Origin: an uncultured Cyclobacteriaceae bacterium
GTDB lineage: Bacteria; Bacteroidota; Bacteroidia; Cytophagales; Cyclobacteriaceae
Assembly: GCA_947492745.1 (NCBI GenBank)
Contig: CANLOE010000006.1
Span: 58,294-122,293 of the forward strand
DNA length: 64,000 nt
Direction: 5' to 3'
A program made the translations under genes and the position numbers. Below the pieces are notes generated by a model that was given only the letters and a program-made list of their open reading frames with translations, ran no database searches and was not told the origin of the DNA. Below are positions 1 through 7,730 of this stretch, piece after piece; position 1 is the first letter of the stretch, and every line of letters begins with the position of its first letter.

Positions 1-105
1 GGCTACCTTGATATCATGTAATTCTCCTTTTACATATACTTTATTGGATGCCGGAAAAGGTTCTCTACTGATAACATCAGCACTTGGTATTTTATCTTTT
101 TTCAT
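1..105 (-). CDS. thiC: Phosphomethylpyrimidine synthase ThiC, N-terminal fragment cut by the window edge
   Basis: The first 35 codons read leftward from ATG at 105-103 and run off the window. The fragment contains REPFPASNKVYVKGELHDIK, which is the typical N-terminal segment of ThiC. ThiC is the radical-SAM enzyme that turns aminoimidazole ribotide into the thiamine pyrimidine HMP-P. It lies 209 bp downstream of thiS on the same strand and behind a TPP riboswitch, so it is probably in the same thiamine operon. The iron-sulfur cluster motif is C-terminal and lies outside the window. Confidence 0.88.
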   Translation of the reverse strand, partial: MKKDKIPSADVISREPFPASNKVYVKGELHDIKVA

Positions 106-314
106 AGATTCTATAATTTGTCAGTGATACGTTGAAGTAATAATGATGATACACCGCATAGTAAAGCAATTGGCTTGATAGAGCCCCAATAGATAAATAA
201 ATCTTTGAGGAACAATACTCACTTTTCATTAAACAATCGTAATAGGCTGATTCCTGCTGTCGAAAAAACAGAAAAAGATTTTTAGACGGACATGCAACCT
301 TATGTTTTGTGAAA

Positions 315-515
315 TTAGCCTCCTTGTGTGGCTTGAATGATCATAACCTTATCATTTTCCTTAATTGAAAAAGCAGACCATTCACTCTTGGACACAATAG
401 TATCATTGACAGCGATAGCTATGCCCTTTGGTCTGAACAAATGCAATGACTCTAAGAGGGGCAACAATTTATTATCTTCTGTAAAATAGGACTTATTGTT
501 AATGAAAATCTCCAT
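315..515 (-). CDS. thiS: Sulfur carrier protein ThiS
   Basis: A 66-residue protein, the usual ThiS length, with a beta-grasp ubiquitin-like pattern and the diagnostic C-terminal Gly-Gly (…IIQATQGG). In the family this terminus is adenylated and thiocarboxylated, and it supplies sulfur for the thiazole ring of thiamine. It is the first gene after the TPP riboswitch on the minus strand and is followed by thiC, the usual Bacteroidota thiamine operon order. The internal IAVNDTIVSKSEW segment is also typical of the family. Confidence 0.93.
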   Translation of the reverse strand: MEIFINNKSYFTEDNKLLPLLESLHLFRPKGIAIAVNDTIVSKSEWSAFSIKENDKVMIIQATQGG

Positions 516-582
516 AAATGGTATTATAGATACACAGGAGCTTTAAGGCGTGAAATACGTTGTGCAGATGAGAACACTAAAC

Positions 583-656
583 TTTTTCCTTTCGGCAGCA
601 TTAACTGCATCAGGTTCAAAGGGTATAATCTCAGCCTTCAATATAGGCACCCCTAA
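583..656 (-). ncRNA. TPP riboswitch (THI element) controlling thiS-thiC
   Basis: Read on the minus strand this stretch contains the conserved THI-box core in order: GGGGTGCC, then GGCTGAGAT, then ACCCTTTGAACCTGATGCAG, then a closing stem ending CCGAAAGGAAA. It lies about 70 bp upstream of the thiS start. Known TPP riboswitches with this core bind thiamine pyrophosphate and lower expression of the thiamine genes downstream. A short forward ORF across it is a shadow. Confidence 0.93.
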
Positions 657-709
657 AGCATTATTTAAATTTAGCCAAGAACAGTTGAAACAACAAGTCA
701 AATACTGGA

Positions 710-1204
710 TTATTGTTTTTGTTGCGTTCCCGAATAATGGTCATCGAGCTCACCGTCACCATCCCAGTCCAGAGTAGCAGAGAAAATAACTCTGTCGCCA
801 TCAATTTCGGTAAAGTACATTGTACTTACTCCATCTTCTATCATTTCTAGGGAATCACCACCACTTACGGACCATTTCCCTACTTTCTCCATTAACAGAG
901 TATCTGCTAGAGACCAGTAAGCAGATCGATAAACACCATTATCTTGAAAAGTAGTACGAATAGGCTGTATTTTTAGCGTATTTTCCCAGTCGCCTTCAGC
1001 TACAACCACTATAGTATCTCCCGTACCCTGATTGAAAGATTTGATATTGACTTCCATGGACAGATTTCTCCACTCACCCAATAATACTGAGCTTAGAGTT
1101 TGTTCTTCACTGATTGATGTATTCTCCGGGTTTTCGTTTTTTTTTGAAGTACATTGAGTGCCGGCAATAATTAAAACCAATAGAACAATAGTGCGGTTTT
1201 TCAT
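710..1204 (-). CDS. Hypothetical lipoprotein, about 164 residues
   Basis: I do not recognise a named family. The first 18 residues form a lipoprotein signal: a charged MKNR start, a hydrophobic core and a lipobox-like GTQC with cysteine at position 18. A low-complexity Asn/Glu/Ser linker follows. The rest is rich in beta-type segments (GEWRNLSMEV, GDTIVVVAEGDWENTLKI, VGKWSVSGGDSLEM) resembling small lipocalin-like lipoproteins of Bacteroidota. A DWDGDGELDDH stretch near the C terminus looks like an acidic calcium-type loop. It is a single gene whose end lies about 55 bp upstream of the TPP riboswitch. Confidence 0.7.
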   Translation of the reverse strand: MKNRTIVLLVLIIAGTQCTSKKNENPENTSISEEQTLSSVLLGEWRNLSMEVNIKSFNQGTGDTIVVVAEGDWENTLKIQPIRTTFQDNGVYRSAYWSLADTLLMEKVGKWSVSGGDSLEMIEDGVSTMYFTEIDGDRVIFSATLDWDGDGELDDHYSGTQQKQ

Positions 1205-1584
1205 AAGTATAGCGGAGAGATTACTATTTTATGACTAAATTTACGTTTTGTAATATTAAACAATATCAAACGGATATTTGCTATTGTTTCAGAATTTATC
1301 CTAATGCGATTTATATATCTTATTCTAGAATTGAAAATCCAACCGTTATACGTAATGCTAAACTGGGGAATACTTCCGGGCTTTATTTACAAGAAAAAGG
1401 GGTGGTGGATTTCTGTATAAAAGTAGGAGATTGGAGAAATACCATATGTTGATACCTGAAATTTTATTTACAATAATGAACGATAAATTTGAAGCTGAAG
1501 ATAGGGCAGCTCAAATTTCCCTAATAATCAAAAAGTTGTGTACAAGTATAATTGATTTTCGTAAAAATCGTTTTCATAGTCTGG
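1205..1584. other. Intergenic region between divergent genes, nothing recognised
   Basis: This stretch separates the minus-strand lipoprotein from the plus-strand ECF sigma gene. The only ORF (1231-1452, +) has no recognisable features, low-complexity composition and no gene context, so I do not call it. Promoters for both flanking genes must lie here, but I could not place one confidently. Confidence 0.4.
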
Positions 1585-2175
1585 ATGCCTAAGGAAAATC
1601 GATTATACAGTGATAAAGACATGGTTCATATGTTGATCAGCGATGATAAACATGGGCTAGAACTACTTTTTAAACAGTATTATCAAGCATTGTACCGTAG
1701 TAGCTATTCAATTTTGGTAAGGACCGATTTAGCGGAGGACGTGGTTCAGGACGTCTTTTTTAAATTATGGAAGTTACGGTTCACTTTGAATAGTGACATC
1801 GCCATTAAGCCTTACCTTTACAAAGCCGTTAAGAACAGCGCTATAAATGCTCTTGAAAAAGAGAAAAGAAGAAAAACCACTAATGAACTGCCCGAACATA
1901 TATCCGTAGAAAACACAGATGATGATAGTTATGAAAAAGAAGAAGTATTAAAGGATAAAATCGATGGGGCCATATCACAACTTCCTGAAAAATGCAGGCT
2001 CGTTTTCACATTAAGTAGATATGAGGGCATGTCATATCAGGAGATAGCCGATTATCTTGATGTCTCTGTAAAAACGGTGGAAAACCAGATAGGTACCGCC
2101 TTGAAAAAGCTCCGAACAACTTTAGTGATGTACCTTAAAAGTGGGCTTATTATAATATTATTGATTATTGGTTAA
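1585..2175 (+). CDS. ECF RNA polymerase sigma factor (FecI/RpoE type)
   Basis: An ECF sigma-70 factor. Region 2 is visible in LLFKQYYQALYRSSYSIL and AEDVVQDVFFKLW. Region 4 is visible in the C-terminal half as SQLPEKCRLVF…YEGMSYQEIADYLDVS followed by VKTVENQIGTALKKLR, a helix-turn-helix for the -35 element. The open frame extends upstream to 1552, but ATG 1585 (MPKENRLYSDKD) gives a more usual N terminus. A hydrophobic tail (SGLIIILLIIG) ends the protein, which is unusual for a soluble sigma factor. The FecR-like anti-sigma gene follows after 97 bp. Such pairs normally respond to envelope or uptake signals, but no TonB receptor gene is adjacent here. Confidence 0.9.
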   Translation: MPKENRLYSDKDMVHMLISDDKHGLELLFKQYYQALYRSSYSILVRTDLAEDVVQDVFFKLWKLRFTLNSDIAIKPYLYKAVKNSAINALEKEKRRKTTNELPEHISVENTDDDSYEKEEVLKDKIDGAISQLPEKCRLVFTLSRYEGMSYQEIADYLDVSVKTVENQIGTALKKLRTTLVMYLKSGLIIILLIIG

Positions 2176-2195
2176 ACTTGATCTGATGAGCATTG

Positions 2196-2203
2196 TACCT
2201 TTG
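2196..2203 (+). promoter_or_regulatory. Possible Bacteroidota -7 element upstream of the FecR gene
   Basis: TACCTTTG matches the Bacteroidota -7 consensus TAnnTTTG and lies about 70 bp upstream of the anti-sigma start. A TTG at 2178-2180 could serve as the -33 element, but the 15-nt spacing is short. If real, the anti-sigma gene has its own promoter. Confidence 0.3.
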
Positions 2204-2272
2204 TTTTTTTATATATGGGGATAGGGGAGGCTGAGATTATCATTGTCCTATAGAGTAAAAGGATTAATCGTT

Positions 2273-3484
2273 ATGGAAGACCAGAAGATTTGGGACATAA
2301 TTGTAAAGTCGTTAGAGCAGGGAACCTCTATAAAAGAGCGGGAATTGCTAAGCGATTGGGTAGAGGAGAGTTCTGAGCATCGTGATATTTTAAATGAAGT
2401 AAGTAGGGTATGGGAGTTGAGTGGACGTAAGCCTTTAGATTTTTCTGATACCAATGAAGCTTGGTCAAAGTTGGACAATCGTATTTTGGAAGATACCTCT
2501 TTAGAAAAAAACAAAGATAAAAAGAGCCAATTATTTCAACAAAAGAACGTTACAAGGATACCTATCTGGATGAAAGTAGCTGCGGCTTCCTGTTTGTTGT
2601 TGATAGTTGCGTTCTTGTTTTTAATTGATTGGAGTAAAGATGGAGATATCGGCACATCGGATAGCCATATCCTAAGTATGGATAGTGGAAATATCCCTGA
2701 AATCGAGAACCCTTCGGAGACATCAGAAACCTTAGAAACATTAAAAGTTATCACAACTTTGAAATCTGAGAATAAAGCTGCCGACCTATATTACTTACCC
2801 GACAGTACTAAGGTCTGGCTGGAACAGCAAGCAGAGCTATCATACGATGAGGATTTCAGCAAGGAAAATAGGACAGTGAATCTCAAAGGAGAAGCATTTT
2901 TTGAAGTGAAAAGAGATGCTAACTCCGAATTCATTATTAACACAAACCTGACGGAAACTAAGGTCTTGGGGACTTCATTTAATTTGAAAGGTAGTACCAA
3001 TGGCAATGTAGAGTTGAAAGTAATGACAGGTAAGGTACTCTTCAGTTCGAAAAGAAAAGAAGGTGAAAGATTGATTTTACAAAAAGGAGATAGAGGACTT
3101 TATAATTATAAGTCTGGAAAACTGGTAAAGAAAGCATACGGTAAATCAGGCCTTGTGGCTTGGAAAAAAAATAACCCTAAACACAGTTATGAAGTAGCAC
3201 GTCCCGTGAAAAATTTGATTTTAAGTACTAAATGGGAGAAAAACTTCATTAATCAATCAATCCTGCAAGGCGAAATAACCAACAATGCAACCTTTGCGAC
3301 GTATAAAGATATAAAACTGAAATATACAGTTGAAAATTACAAAGGAGTAAAAAAGGAACCACACTATTTTAAAGTTTTCGATAGCGTAGGGCCAAACAAA
3401 ACGATTGTTTTCAAATATAAATTACTAGATATATTTACCAAAACAGATAATATCAAAGTAGAAATAGTTGGTGCGAAACGGTAG
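2273..3484 (+). CDS. FecR-type transmembrane anti-sigma factor with an unusual C-terminal domain
   Basis: The frame opens at a TTG at 2243, but ATG 2273 (MEDQKIWDIIVK) is the likely start. The order is: an N-terminal cytoplasmic sigma-binding region with the typical LLSDWVEES pattern; one membrane segment (IPIWMKVAAASCLLLIVAFL, around residues 86-105); and a periplasmic FecR domain with LPDSTKVWLEQQAELSY, NLKGEAFFEVKRDAN and TKVLGTSFNLKG. The usual C-terminal STN-like DUF4974 domain is not seen. Instead the last 90 residues read GEITNNATFATYKDIKLKYT…VGPNKTIVFKYKL, which resembles an FxLYD-type beta-sandwich. It probably binds and controls the preceding ECF factor. Confidence 0.86.
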   Translation: MEDQKIWDIIVKSLEQGTSIKERELLSDWVEESSEHRDILNEVSRVWELSGRKPLDFSDTNEAWSKLDNRILEDTSLEKNKDKKSQLFQQKNVTRIPIWMKVAAASCLLLIVAFLFLIDWSKDGDIGTSDSHILSMDSGNIPEIENPSETSETLETLKVITTLKSENKAADLYYLPDSTKVWLEQQAELSYDEDFSKENRTVNLKGEAFFEVKRDANSEFIINTNLTETKVLGTSFNLKGSTNGNVELKVMTGKVLFSSKRKEGERLILQKGDRGLYNYKSGKLVKKAYGKSGLVAWKKNNPKHSYEVARPVKNLILSTKWEKNFINQSILQGEITNNATFATYKDIKLKYTVENYKGVKKEPHYFKVFDSVGPNKTIVFKYKLLDIFTKTDNIKVEIVGAKR

Positions 3485-3528
3485 ATAGAGAAACCAATAT
3501 CTAGAGTAGTAAACAAAACCAATAACAG

Positions 3529-3978
3529 ATGTTTAATAGGAAAATGGAGAAAAGTACAAAAGAAGAAGCACATGGTTCAAATAATATAATAGGAAAAGGG
3601 ACAATAATCGAGGGGACAATGCAGACATCCGGTAACTTAAGGGTGGAGGGAAAGATAATAGGTGATGTTAGGAGTAAGTCTAAAATTGTTGTTGGTAAAT
3701 CGGCATATATTGATGGAAATATACTATCCGATAACGTAGAAATATCAGGAGAGGTAAAAGGTGTATTAAGGGTTTCAGGAGTATTGACATTGAAAAGTAC
3801 AGCTATTGTCCATGGTGATATTCACGCTAAAGAACTGGTTATCGAACCAGGCGCTAAATTCGAAGGCCAATGCAAAATGGATAATAACATAAAGGAATTA
3901 GGAGTGAAATCCTCTTTTTCCAGTAAAGACAAAATGAAGGATACACGCAATGTGATGAATAGGGTAAGCGCTATTTGA
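3529..3978 (+). CDS. Bactofilin family cytoskeletal protein
   Basis: A 149-residue protein with the bactofilin (DUF583) core: IIGKGTIIEGTMQTSGNLRV, EGKIIGDVRSKSKIVVGKSA, DNVEISGEVKGVLRVSG and AIVHGDIHAKELVIEPGAKF. These short hydrophobic repeats form a right-handed beta-helix that polymerises without nucleotide. Flexible Lys/Ser-rich tails flank the core, as in the family. Known bactofilins act in cell shape, localised peptidoglycan remodelling or polar organisation. It begins 45 bp after the anti-sigma gene, so the sigma factor, anti-sigma factor and bactofilin probably form one unit. The start could be ATG 3529 or ATG 3544. Confidence 0.92.
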   Translation: MFNRKMEKSTKEEAHGSNNIIGKGTIIEGTMQTSGNLRVEGKIIGDVRSKSKIVVGKSAYIDGNILSDNVEISGEVKGVLRVSGVLTLKSTAIVHGDIHAKELVIEPGAKFEGQCKMDNNIKELGVKSSFSSKDKMKDTRNVMNRVSAI

Positions 3979-4019
3979 TTATTCTAGATGATATTTAGGA
4001 GTACTATTCTGCCTCGAAT

Positions 4020-4126
4020 TCTTGCCCGTATAGCGTAGTTATGCTGCGTTTAGTTTGAAAAACACATCCATTTCACTGATTTGATGAAGTTTAAGCCTAT
4101 GATAGGCTAATGCATAATTCGGGTTC
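4020..4126. repeat. R4-family intergenic element, right half
   Basis: The segment GCGTAGTTATGCTGCGTTTA, then CATTTCACTGATTTGA, ending AATGCATAATTCGGGTT, matches the second half of the R4 copy at 44497-44640. The terminal AATGCATAATTCGGGTT is the inverse of the AACCCGGATCATGC ends near 50929 and 51655. The element reaches the HMG-CoA lyase gene and supplies a misleading in-frame upstream ATG at 4110. Confidence 0.6.
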
Positions 4127-4151
4127 AACCATAAACTTACAGGATAACTTT

Positions 4152-4997
4152 ATGAAAATTATCGAATGCCCTAGGGATGCCATGCAAGGTATAACCGATT
4201 TTATACCTACTGAAAAGAAAGTTACCTATATCAATCAATTGTTAAAAGTGGGTTTTGATACAATAGACTTCGGCAGCTTCGTATCGCCGAGAGCCATCCC
4301 TCAGATGAGGGATACAGCCGAAGTGCTTGAACAGTTGGAGCTTAACCATACCAAAACGAAATTATTGGCTATTGTTGCAAATAAAAGAGGAGCGAAAGAA
4401 GCTTTACTTTACCAAGAAATCTCGTATCTTGGTTTTCCACTTTCTTTGTCAGAAACTTTTCAAAAAAGAAATACGAACCAGTCCATTCCAGAAGCATTAA
4501 GTATAGTCAACGAAATCCAAGAGCTTTGTGAAAGCAGTGAAAAAACCTTAATAGTATACCTATCAATGGGGTTTGGTAATCCCTATGGAGATACATATAA
4601 TGCTGATGTCGTGGCAAAATTTATTGATATCCTGAATAGTTTGGGCATAAAAATAATAGCACTGTCGGATACCATTGGTATAGCCGAACCCAAGTCAATA
4701 GCTCATTTGTTTCAACTTCTTCATAGTACCTATACCACAATAGAGTTTGGTGCACATCTACATTCTAACCCTGATACAGCCATGGATAAGGTCTTGGCGG
4801 CCTATAGAGCAGGGTGCCGTCGATTTGACGGTGCTATCAGAGGATATGGAGGATGTCCTATGGCCAAAGATGAACTTATAGGTAATATTCCCACAGAGAG
4901 TATCGTTTCCTGTTTTGCGAAAGAAAGTATTAAATTGGGAATAGACGATAAAGAGCTTTCGAAAAGTATAGAAATGTCAAAAAATATTTTTCAGTGA
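4152..4997 (+). CDS. mvaB: Hydroxymethylglutaryl-CoA lyase
   Basis: A 281-residue TIM-barrel lyase that splits HMG-CoA into acetyl-CoA and acetoacetate, the last step of leucine breakdown. The family's catalytic residues are all visible: Arg-Asp in IECPRDAMQG, the metal-binding histidines in FGAHLHSNPDTA, and the active-site cysteine in the signature GYGGCPMAKDELIGN. The frame is open from an ATG at 4110, but that lies in a repeat end. ATG 4152 (MKIIECPRD) follows a purine-rich AGGATAAC and fits the family N terminus, so I use it. No other leucine-catabolism gene is adjacent. Confidence 0.93.
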   Translation: MKIIECPRDAMQGITDFIPTEKKVTYINQLLKVGFDTIDFGSFVSPRAIPQMRDTAEVLEQLELNHTKTKLLAIVANKRGAKEALLYQEISYLGFPLSLSETFQKRNTNQSIPEALSIVNEIQELCESSEKTLIVYLSMGFGNPYGDTYNADVVAKFIDILNSLGIKIIALSDTIGIAEPKSIAHLFQLLHSTYTTIEFGAHLHSNPDTAMDKVLAAYRAGCRRFDGAIRGYGGCPMAKDELIGNIPTESIVSCFAKESIKLGIDDKELSKSIEMSKNIFQ

Positions 4998-5174
4998 GTT
5001 AAACGAAAAATATCATTATCCCCGTCTTAATGATTCCACTTAGACTATTGCTATGGTCGTATCCTAACTTTAGTGGTACGGAATAAAAGTGATATCAGAT
5101 TTTAGATAGCCTATAAAATAGTATAAATGATTTTCTTGTATTCAAGAAAGTACAGAACGTTAAAAAATGTTTGG

Positions 5175-5296
5175 GGGACTATTTAGAAAGATATTATTCG
5201 GAAATTTGTTATATCTTATTTTGAGTAGGACCGAGTGTTAAGAAAATGTCCTTGAGAACATTATTGGCAAAGAGGCCAGCCTGCTGTGAGAGCAAG
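5175..5296 (+). repeat. R1-family element, left part only
   Basis: Starts GGGACTATTTAG and carries the R1 landmarks GAGTAGGACCGAGTGTTAAG, ATGTCCTTGAGAACATTATT and GAGGCCAGCCTGCTG. These align with the full R1 copies at 46138 and 50995. The right half is missing, and the element stops exactly where the perfect inverted repeat at 5297 begins. Confidence 0.7.
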
Positions 5297-5344
5297 AAAG
5301 TATCAAACTTAATGTTAATAATTTGGCATTAAGTTTGATACTTT
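5297..5344. repeat. Perfect 18-bp inverted repeat, 12-nt loop
   Basis: AAAGTATCAAACTTAATG (5297-5314) and its exact complement CATTAAGTTTGATACTTT (5327-5344) flank a 12-nt loop. It lies 25 bp upstream of the TPR protein start. There is no run of T after it, so it is not a standard terminator. It would form a strong hairpin in any mRNA that begins upstream, or could be a binding site. Confidence 0.8.
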
Positions 5345-5369
5345 GAAAAGGTAACTAATTTTTTGAGAT

Positions 5370-6017
5370 ATGAAGCAGGTTTTAATAAAAACTATCTTAC
5401 TTTTTTTATTCTCTGCTGTTGGAATAAAGTCGCAAGCACAATCCCAGACAGCAAAGCAATACGTAATTAATGGCATTCAGTTATTGGAAGAACAAAATTA
5501 TATGGAAGCAATAGTTCATTTCAATAAAGCAATTGAGATTGACCCCAATAATGCTCAGGCATATTACATGAGGGGTAATGTGAAAGCGAATTTTGAAGAT
5601 CAGCACGGTGCGATGAAAGACTACAACAAGTCTATTCAGATAAATGCTACTGTGGGAGAAGCATTTTTTTCCAGAGGAAATGTGAAGTTTGAATTGCAGG
5701 ATTATTATGGTGCAATTTCCGACTACTCGCAAGCTATCAAGCTCAATGAAAATCATGTTGAAGCCTATTATCAAAGAGGTAAGGCAAAGCAGCGGCTAGA
5801 AGCTTATGAAGATGCTATCAACGACTGCACAAAAATTATTGATATCAATGCTTCCAGTATCGATGCATATTTCCTTAGAGGAAGTCTTAGGCTGGATTAT
5901 GGACAAACCGAAAAAGGTTGTTTGGATTTGAGTAAAGCGGGAGAATTAGGAGATGTAAATGCCTATGAAATTATAAGAGAAAAATGCAATCAAAAGATAT
6001 TAATGTCAAAAAAGTGA
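5370..6017 (+). CDS. Secreted tetratricopeptide repeat protein
   Basis: A 215-residue protein with an N-terminal signal peptide (hydrophobic ILLFLFSAVG, then KSQAQS, predicted cleavage near residue 24). About five TPR units follow, with clear repeats such as AIVHFNKAIEIDPNNAQAYY, GAMKDYNKSIQINATVGEAF, GAISDYSQAIKLNENHVEAY and DAINDCTKIIDINASSIDAY. TPR domains bind partner proteins, and this one would act in the periplasm. No enzyme motif is seen. It stands alone, preceded by a strong hairpin and followed by an R5 element. Confidence 0.88.
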   Translation: MKQVLIKTILLFLFSAVGIKSQAQSQTAKQYVINGIQLLEEQNYMEAIVHFNKAIEIDPNNAQAYYMRGNVKANFEDQHGAMKDYNKSIQINATVGEAFFSRGNVKFELQDYYGAISDYSQAIKLNENHVEAYYQRGKAKQRLEAYEDAINDCTKIIDINASSIDAYFLRGSLRLDYGQTEKGCLDLSKAGELGDVNAYEIIREKCNQKILMSKK

Positions 6018-6105
6018 TTTGTTTTCATATCTCTTCAAATTATGGAGTATCCTATAGAATAGAACTAAATAGACAAAATTTCGATAATAATAGGCCCGTA
6101 GATTA

Positions 6106-6259
6106 GAATGATTTAGACTTTTTGCTTGGTACTGAGAATTTTGGTTTTCGTATCCTGACGAAGGCTTCTTTCCATTGTATAACCGAGCTATGGAACTTAA
6201 AAAAGACAAAAGCAAGGTGTGCTAAAGGTGAAATTCGCAGGTAAAAGAAAAAGGGTAGT
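6106..6259 (+). repeat. R5-family element, downstream of dprA
   Basis: Begins GAATGATTTAGACTTTTTGC and contains ACTGAGAATTTTGGTTTTCG, TGTATAACCGAGCTATGGAA and TTAAAAAAGACAAAAGC in the same order as the better-preserved copy at 52383-52541. The right end is degenerate. It fills the gap between the converging TPR and dprA genes. Confidence 0.65.
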
Positions 6260-7384
6260 CTAATTAAGTCTAAATTTTTTCCCCGGTATAGCTTTTACAA
6301 GACCATCAAATTCAAGACTTAATAACACATTGGCTAGTTGACTAATGGGTAGTTCTGCTTGTTGACTCAAATCATCAATCATCATCTCAGGACCATAATC
6401 TTGCAAAAGATGAATTATTTTCTGTTCTTTTATGGAGTATTTGGACAAATCAAAAATGGATTGTTCTTTCTCTTGATTCGAAGGGGCATTCCATTGCATT
6501 ATATAATCAATATCCTCAGGTTTATTGAGAAGATGAGCTTTATGCGACTTAATTAAGTTATTACAACCTTCTGAATTGGTTTTTCCGATACAGCCCGGTA
6601 CAGCGAAAACATCTCTATAATAATCATTGGCAATCTCGGCAGTGATGAGCGCGCCACCTTTTTTAGCGGCTTCAACGACAATCACAGCATCAGAAAGACC
6701 CGCAATTATCCTGTTTCTTGCAGGAAATTTAGGAGCGTCCGGTTTGCTGAAAAATGTATTCTCGGTAACCAACCCCCCTTGTTCTAACATCTGCTGTGCT
6801 ACTTGATGATGTATCGATGGGTAAATAGTACCCATACCTGAAGCCATTACACCCACAGTAGACAGTCCATGACGCAAAGCTGATTTGTGAGCCTGAATAT
6901 CAATGCCATAAGCTAATCCGCTGATGATAAGTACATCATGAAGTTTAAGATAAGAAACAATATCGTCTGTTACATTTTTACCATATTCTGTCGCATTTCT
7001 AGTTCCGACAATAGAAACAATTTTTCTTTTTTCAAAATCAATATCACCTTTGCTGAACAGAACCGCAGGAGCATCAGGGATTTGTTTCAGCCTTTTCGGG
7101 TAGCTTGAATCTGTGTAGAACAGTATTTGAATACCTTCTCTTTCTGTTCTGAGCAGCTCTTTCTCAGCGAGATCAAAACTAGCTTTACTATGTATACGTC
7201 TCGCAAGTTCTACACCAATACCAGGTACTTTATGCAATCTGGCATTTCTACTTTCAAACACTCTTTTTGCTGAACCAAGGTAGGACATCAGATGTCGGAT
7301 ATTCCTTCCACCTATGCCTGGAGTAAGGTGAAGAGCTAATTGACATAGCTTTTCCTGCTCTATAGATAAGGTACTAATCATCAA
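6260..7384 (-). CDS. dprA: DNA-processing protein DprA (DNA uptake / RecA loader)
   Basis: A 374-residue protein with the DprA layout. The N-terminal helix-hairpin-helix type region has LTPGIGG and VPGIGVELARR. The Rossmann-like core has KIVSIVGTRNATEYG, ISGLAYGIDIQAHKSAL, GVMASGMGTIYP and FPARNRIIAGLSDAVIVVEA. A C-terminal winged-helix domain lies around residues 310-374. Family members bind incoming single-stranded DNA and load RecA during transformation. It follows the MerR gene by 3 bp, and both probably share transcription with the CapA-like gene upstream. The start could be either of two adjacent ATGs. Confidence 0.94.
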   Translation of the reverse strand: MMISTLSIEQEKLCQLALHLTPGIGGRNIRHLMSYLGSAKRVFESRNARLHKVPGIGVELARRIHSKASFDLAEKELLRTEREGIQILFYTDSSYPKRLKQIPDAPAVLFSKGDIDFEKRKIVSIVGTRNATEYGKNVTDDIVSYLKLHDVLIISGLAYGIDIQAHKSALRHGLSTVGVMASGMGTIYPSIHHQVAQQMLEQGGLVTENTFFSKPDAPKFPARNRIIAGLSDAVIVVEAAKKGGALITAEIANDYYRDVFAVPGCIGKTNSEGCNNLIKSHKAHLLNKPEDIDYIMQWNAPSNQEKEQSIFDLSKYSIKEQKIIHLLQDYGPEMMIDDLSQQAELPISQLANVLLSLEFDGLVKAIPGKKFRLN

Positions 7385-7387
7385 ATT

Positions 7388-7723
7388 TCAAATCTGTTGT
7401 CGTAAGTTTACCAAAAAATTTTTCACCATATTTAAAGAATCGATCATTTCCATTTTGTCTCTTACGGCTTTAGAATCATTCTTGAGCATTTCTTTAGCTC
7501 CCAACAGGGTAAATCCTTTCTCCTTAACAAGATGGTAAATTAATTTGACATTTTCAATATCTTCTCTTGTAAACTGCCGATTACCTTTTCTGTTTTTTTT
7601 TGGTTTTATAATATCAAATTCACCTTCCCAAAACCGAATTAATGATGTGGCAACATCAAACATATCAGCTACTTCTCCGATAGCGTAGTACTTTTTCTCT
7701 ATAGCTTTTTCTTTATAGGGCAT
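7388..7723 (-). CDS. MerR-family transcriptional regulator
   Basis: A MerR-type DNA-binding domain, YYAIGEVADMFDVATSLIRF, is followed by the wing NRKGNRQFTREDIENVKLIY and a helical segment KEKGFTLLGAKEMLK. The longest frame starts at 7798 and would overlap the CapA-like gene by 68 bp. ATG 7723 (MPYKEKAIEKKYYAIGEV) leaves a 7-bp gap and fits the N terminus I recall for Bacteroidota relatives, so I use it (112 residues). There is no C-terminal ligand-binding domain or metal-binding cysteines, so the signal is unknown. Two small-gap neighbours suggest an operon with dprA. Confidence 0.86.
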   Translation of the reverse strand: MPYKEKAIEKKYYAIGEVADMFDVATSLIRFWEGEFDIIKPKKNRKGNRQFTREDIENVKLIYHLVKEKGFTLLGAKEMLKNDSKAVRDKMEMIDSLNMVKNFLVNLRQQI

Positions 7724-7730
7724 TGATTGT

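Noticed and set aside
550..777. 75-codon forward ORF
   Set aside because: It covers the TPP riboswitch on the opposite strand and has no protein-like features.
1231..1452. 73-codon forward ORF
   Set aside because: No signal, domain or context; low-complexity composition in an intergenic region.
2273..3484. Idea that the FecR gene is truncated
   Set aside because: It has a complete membrane segment and FecR domain, plus a full extra beta-rich domain. It is a different architecture, not a broken gene.
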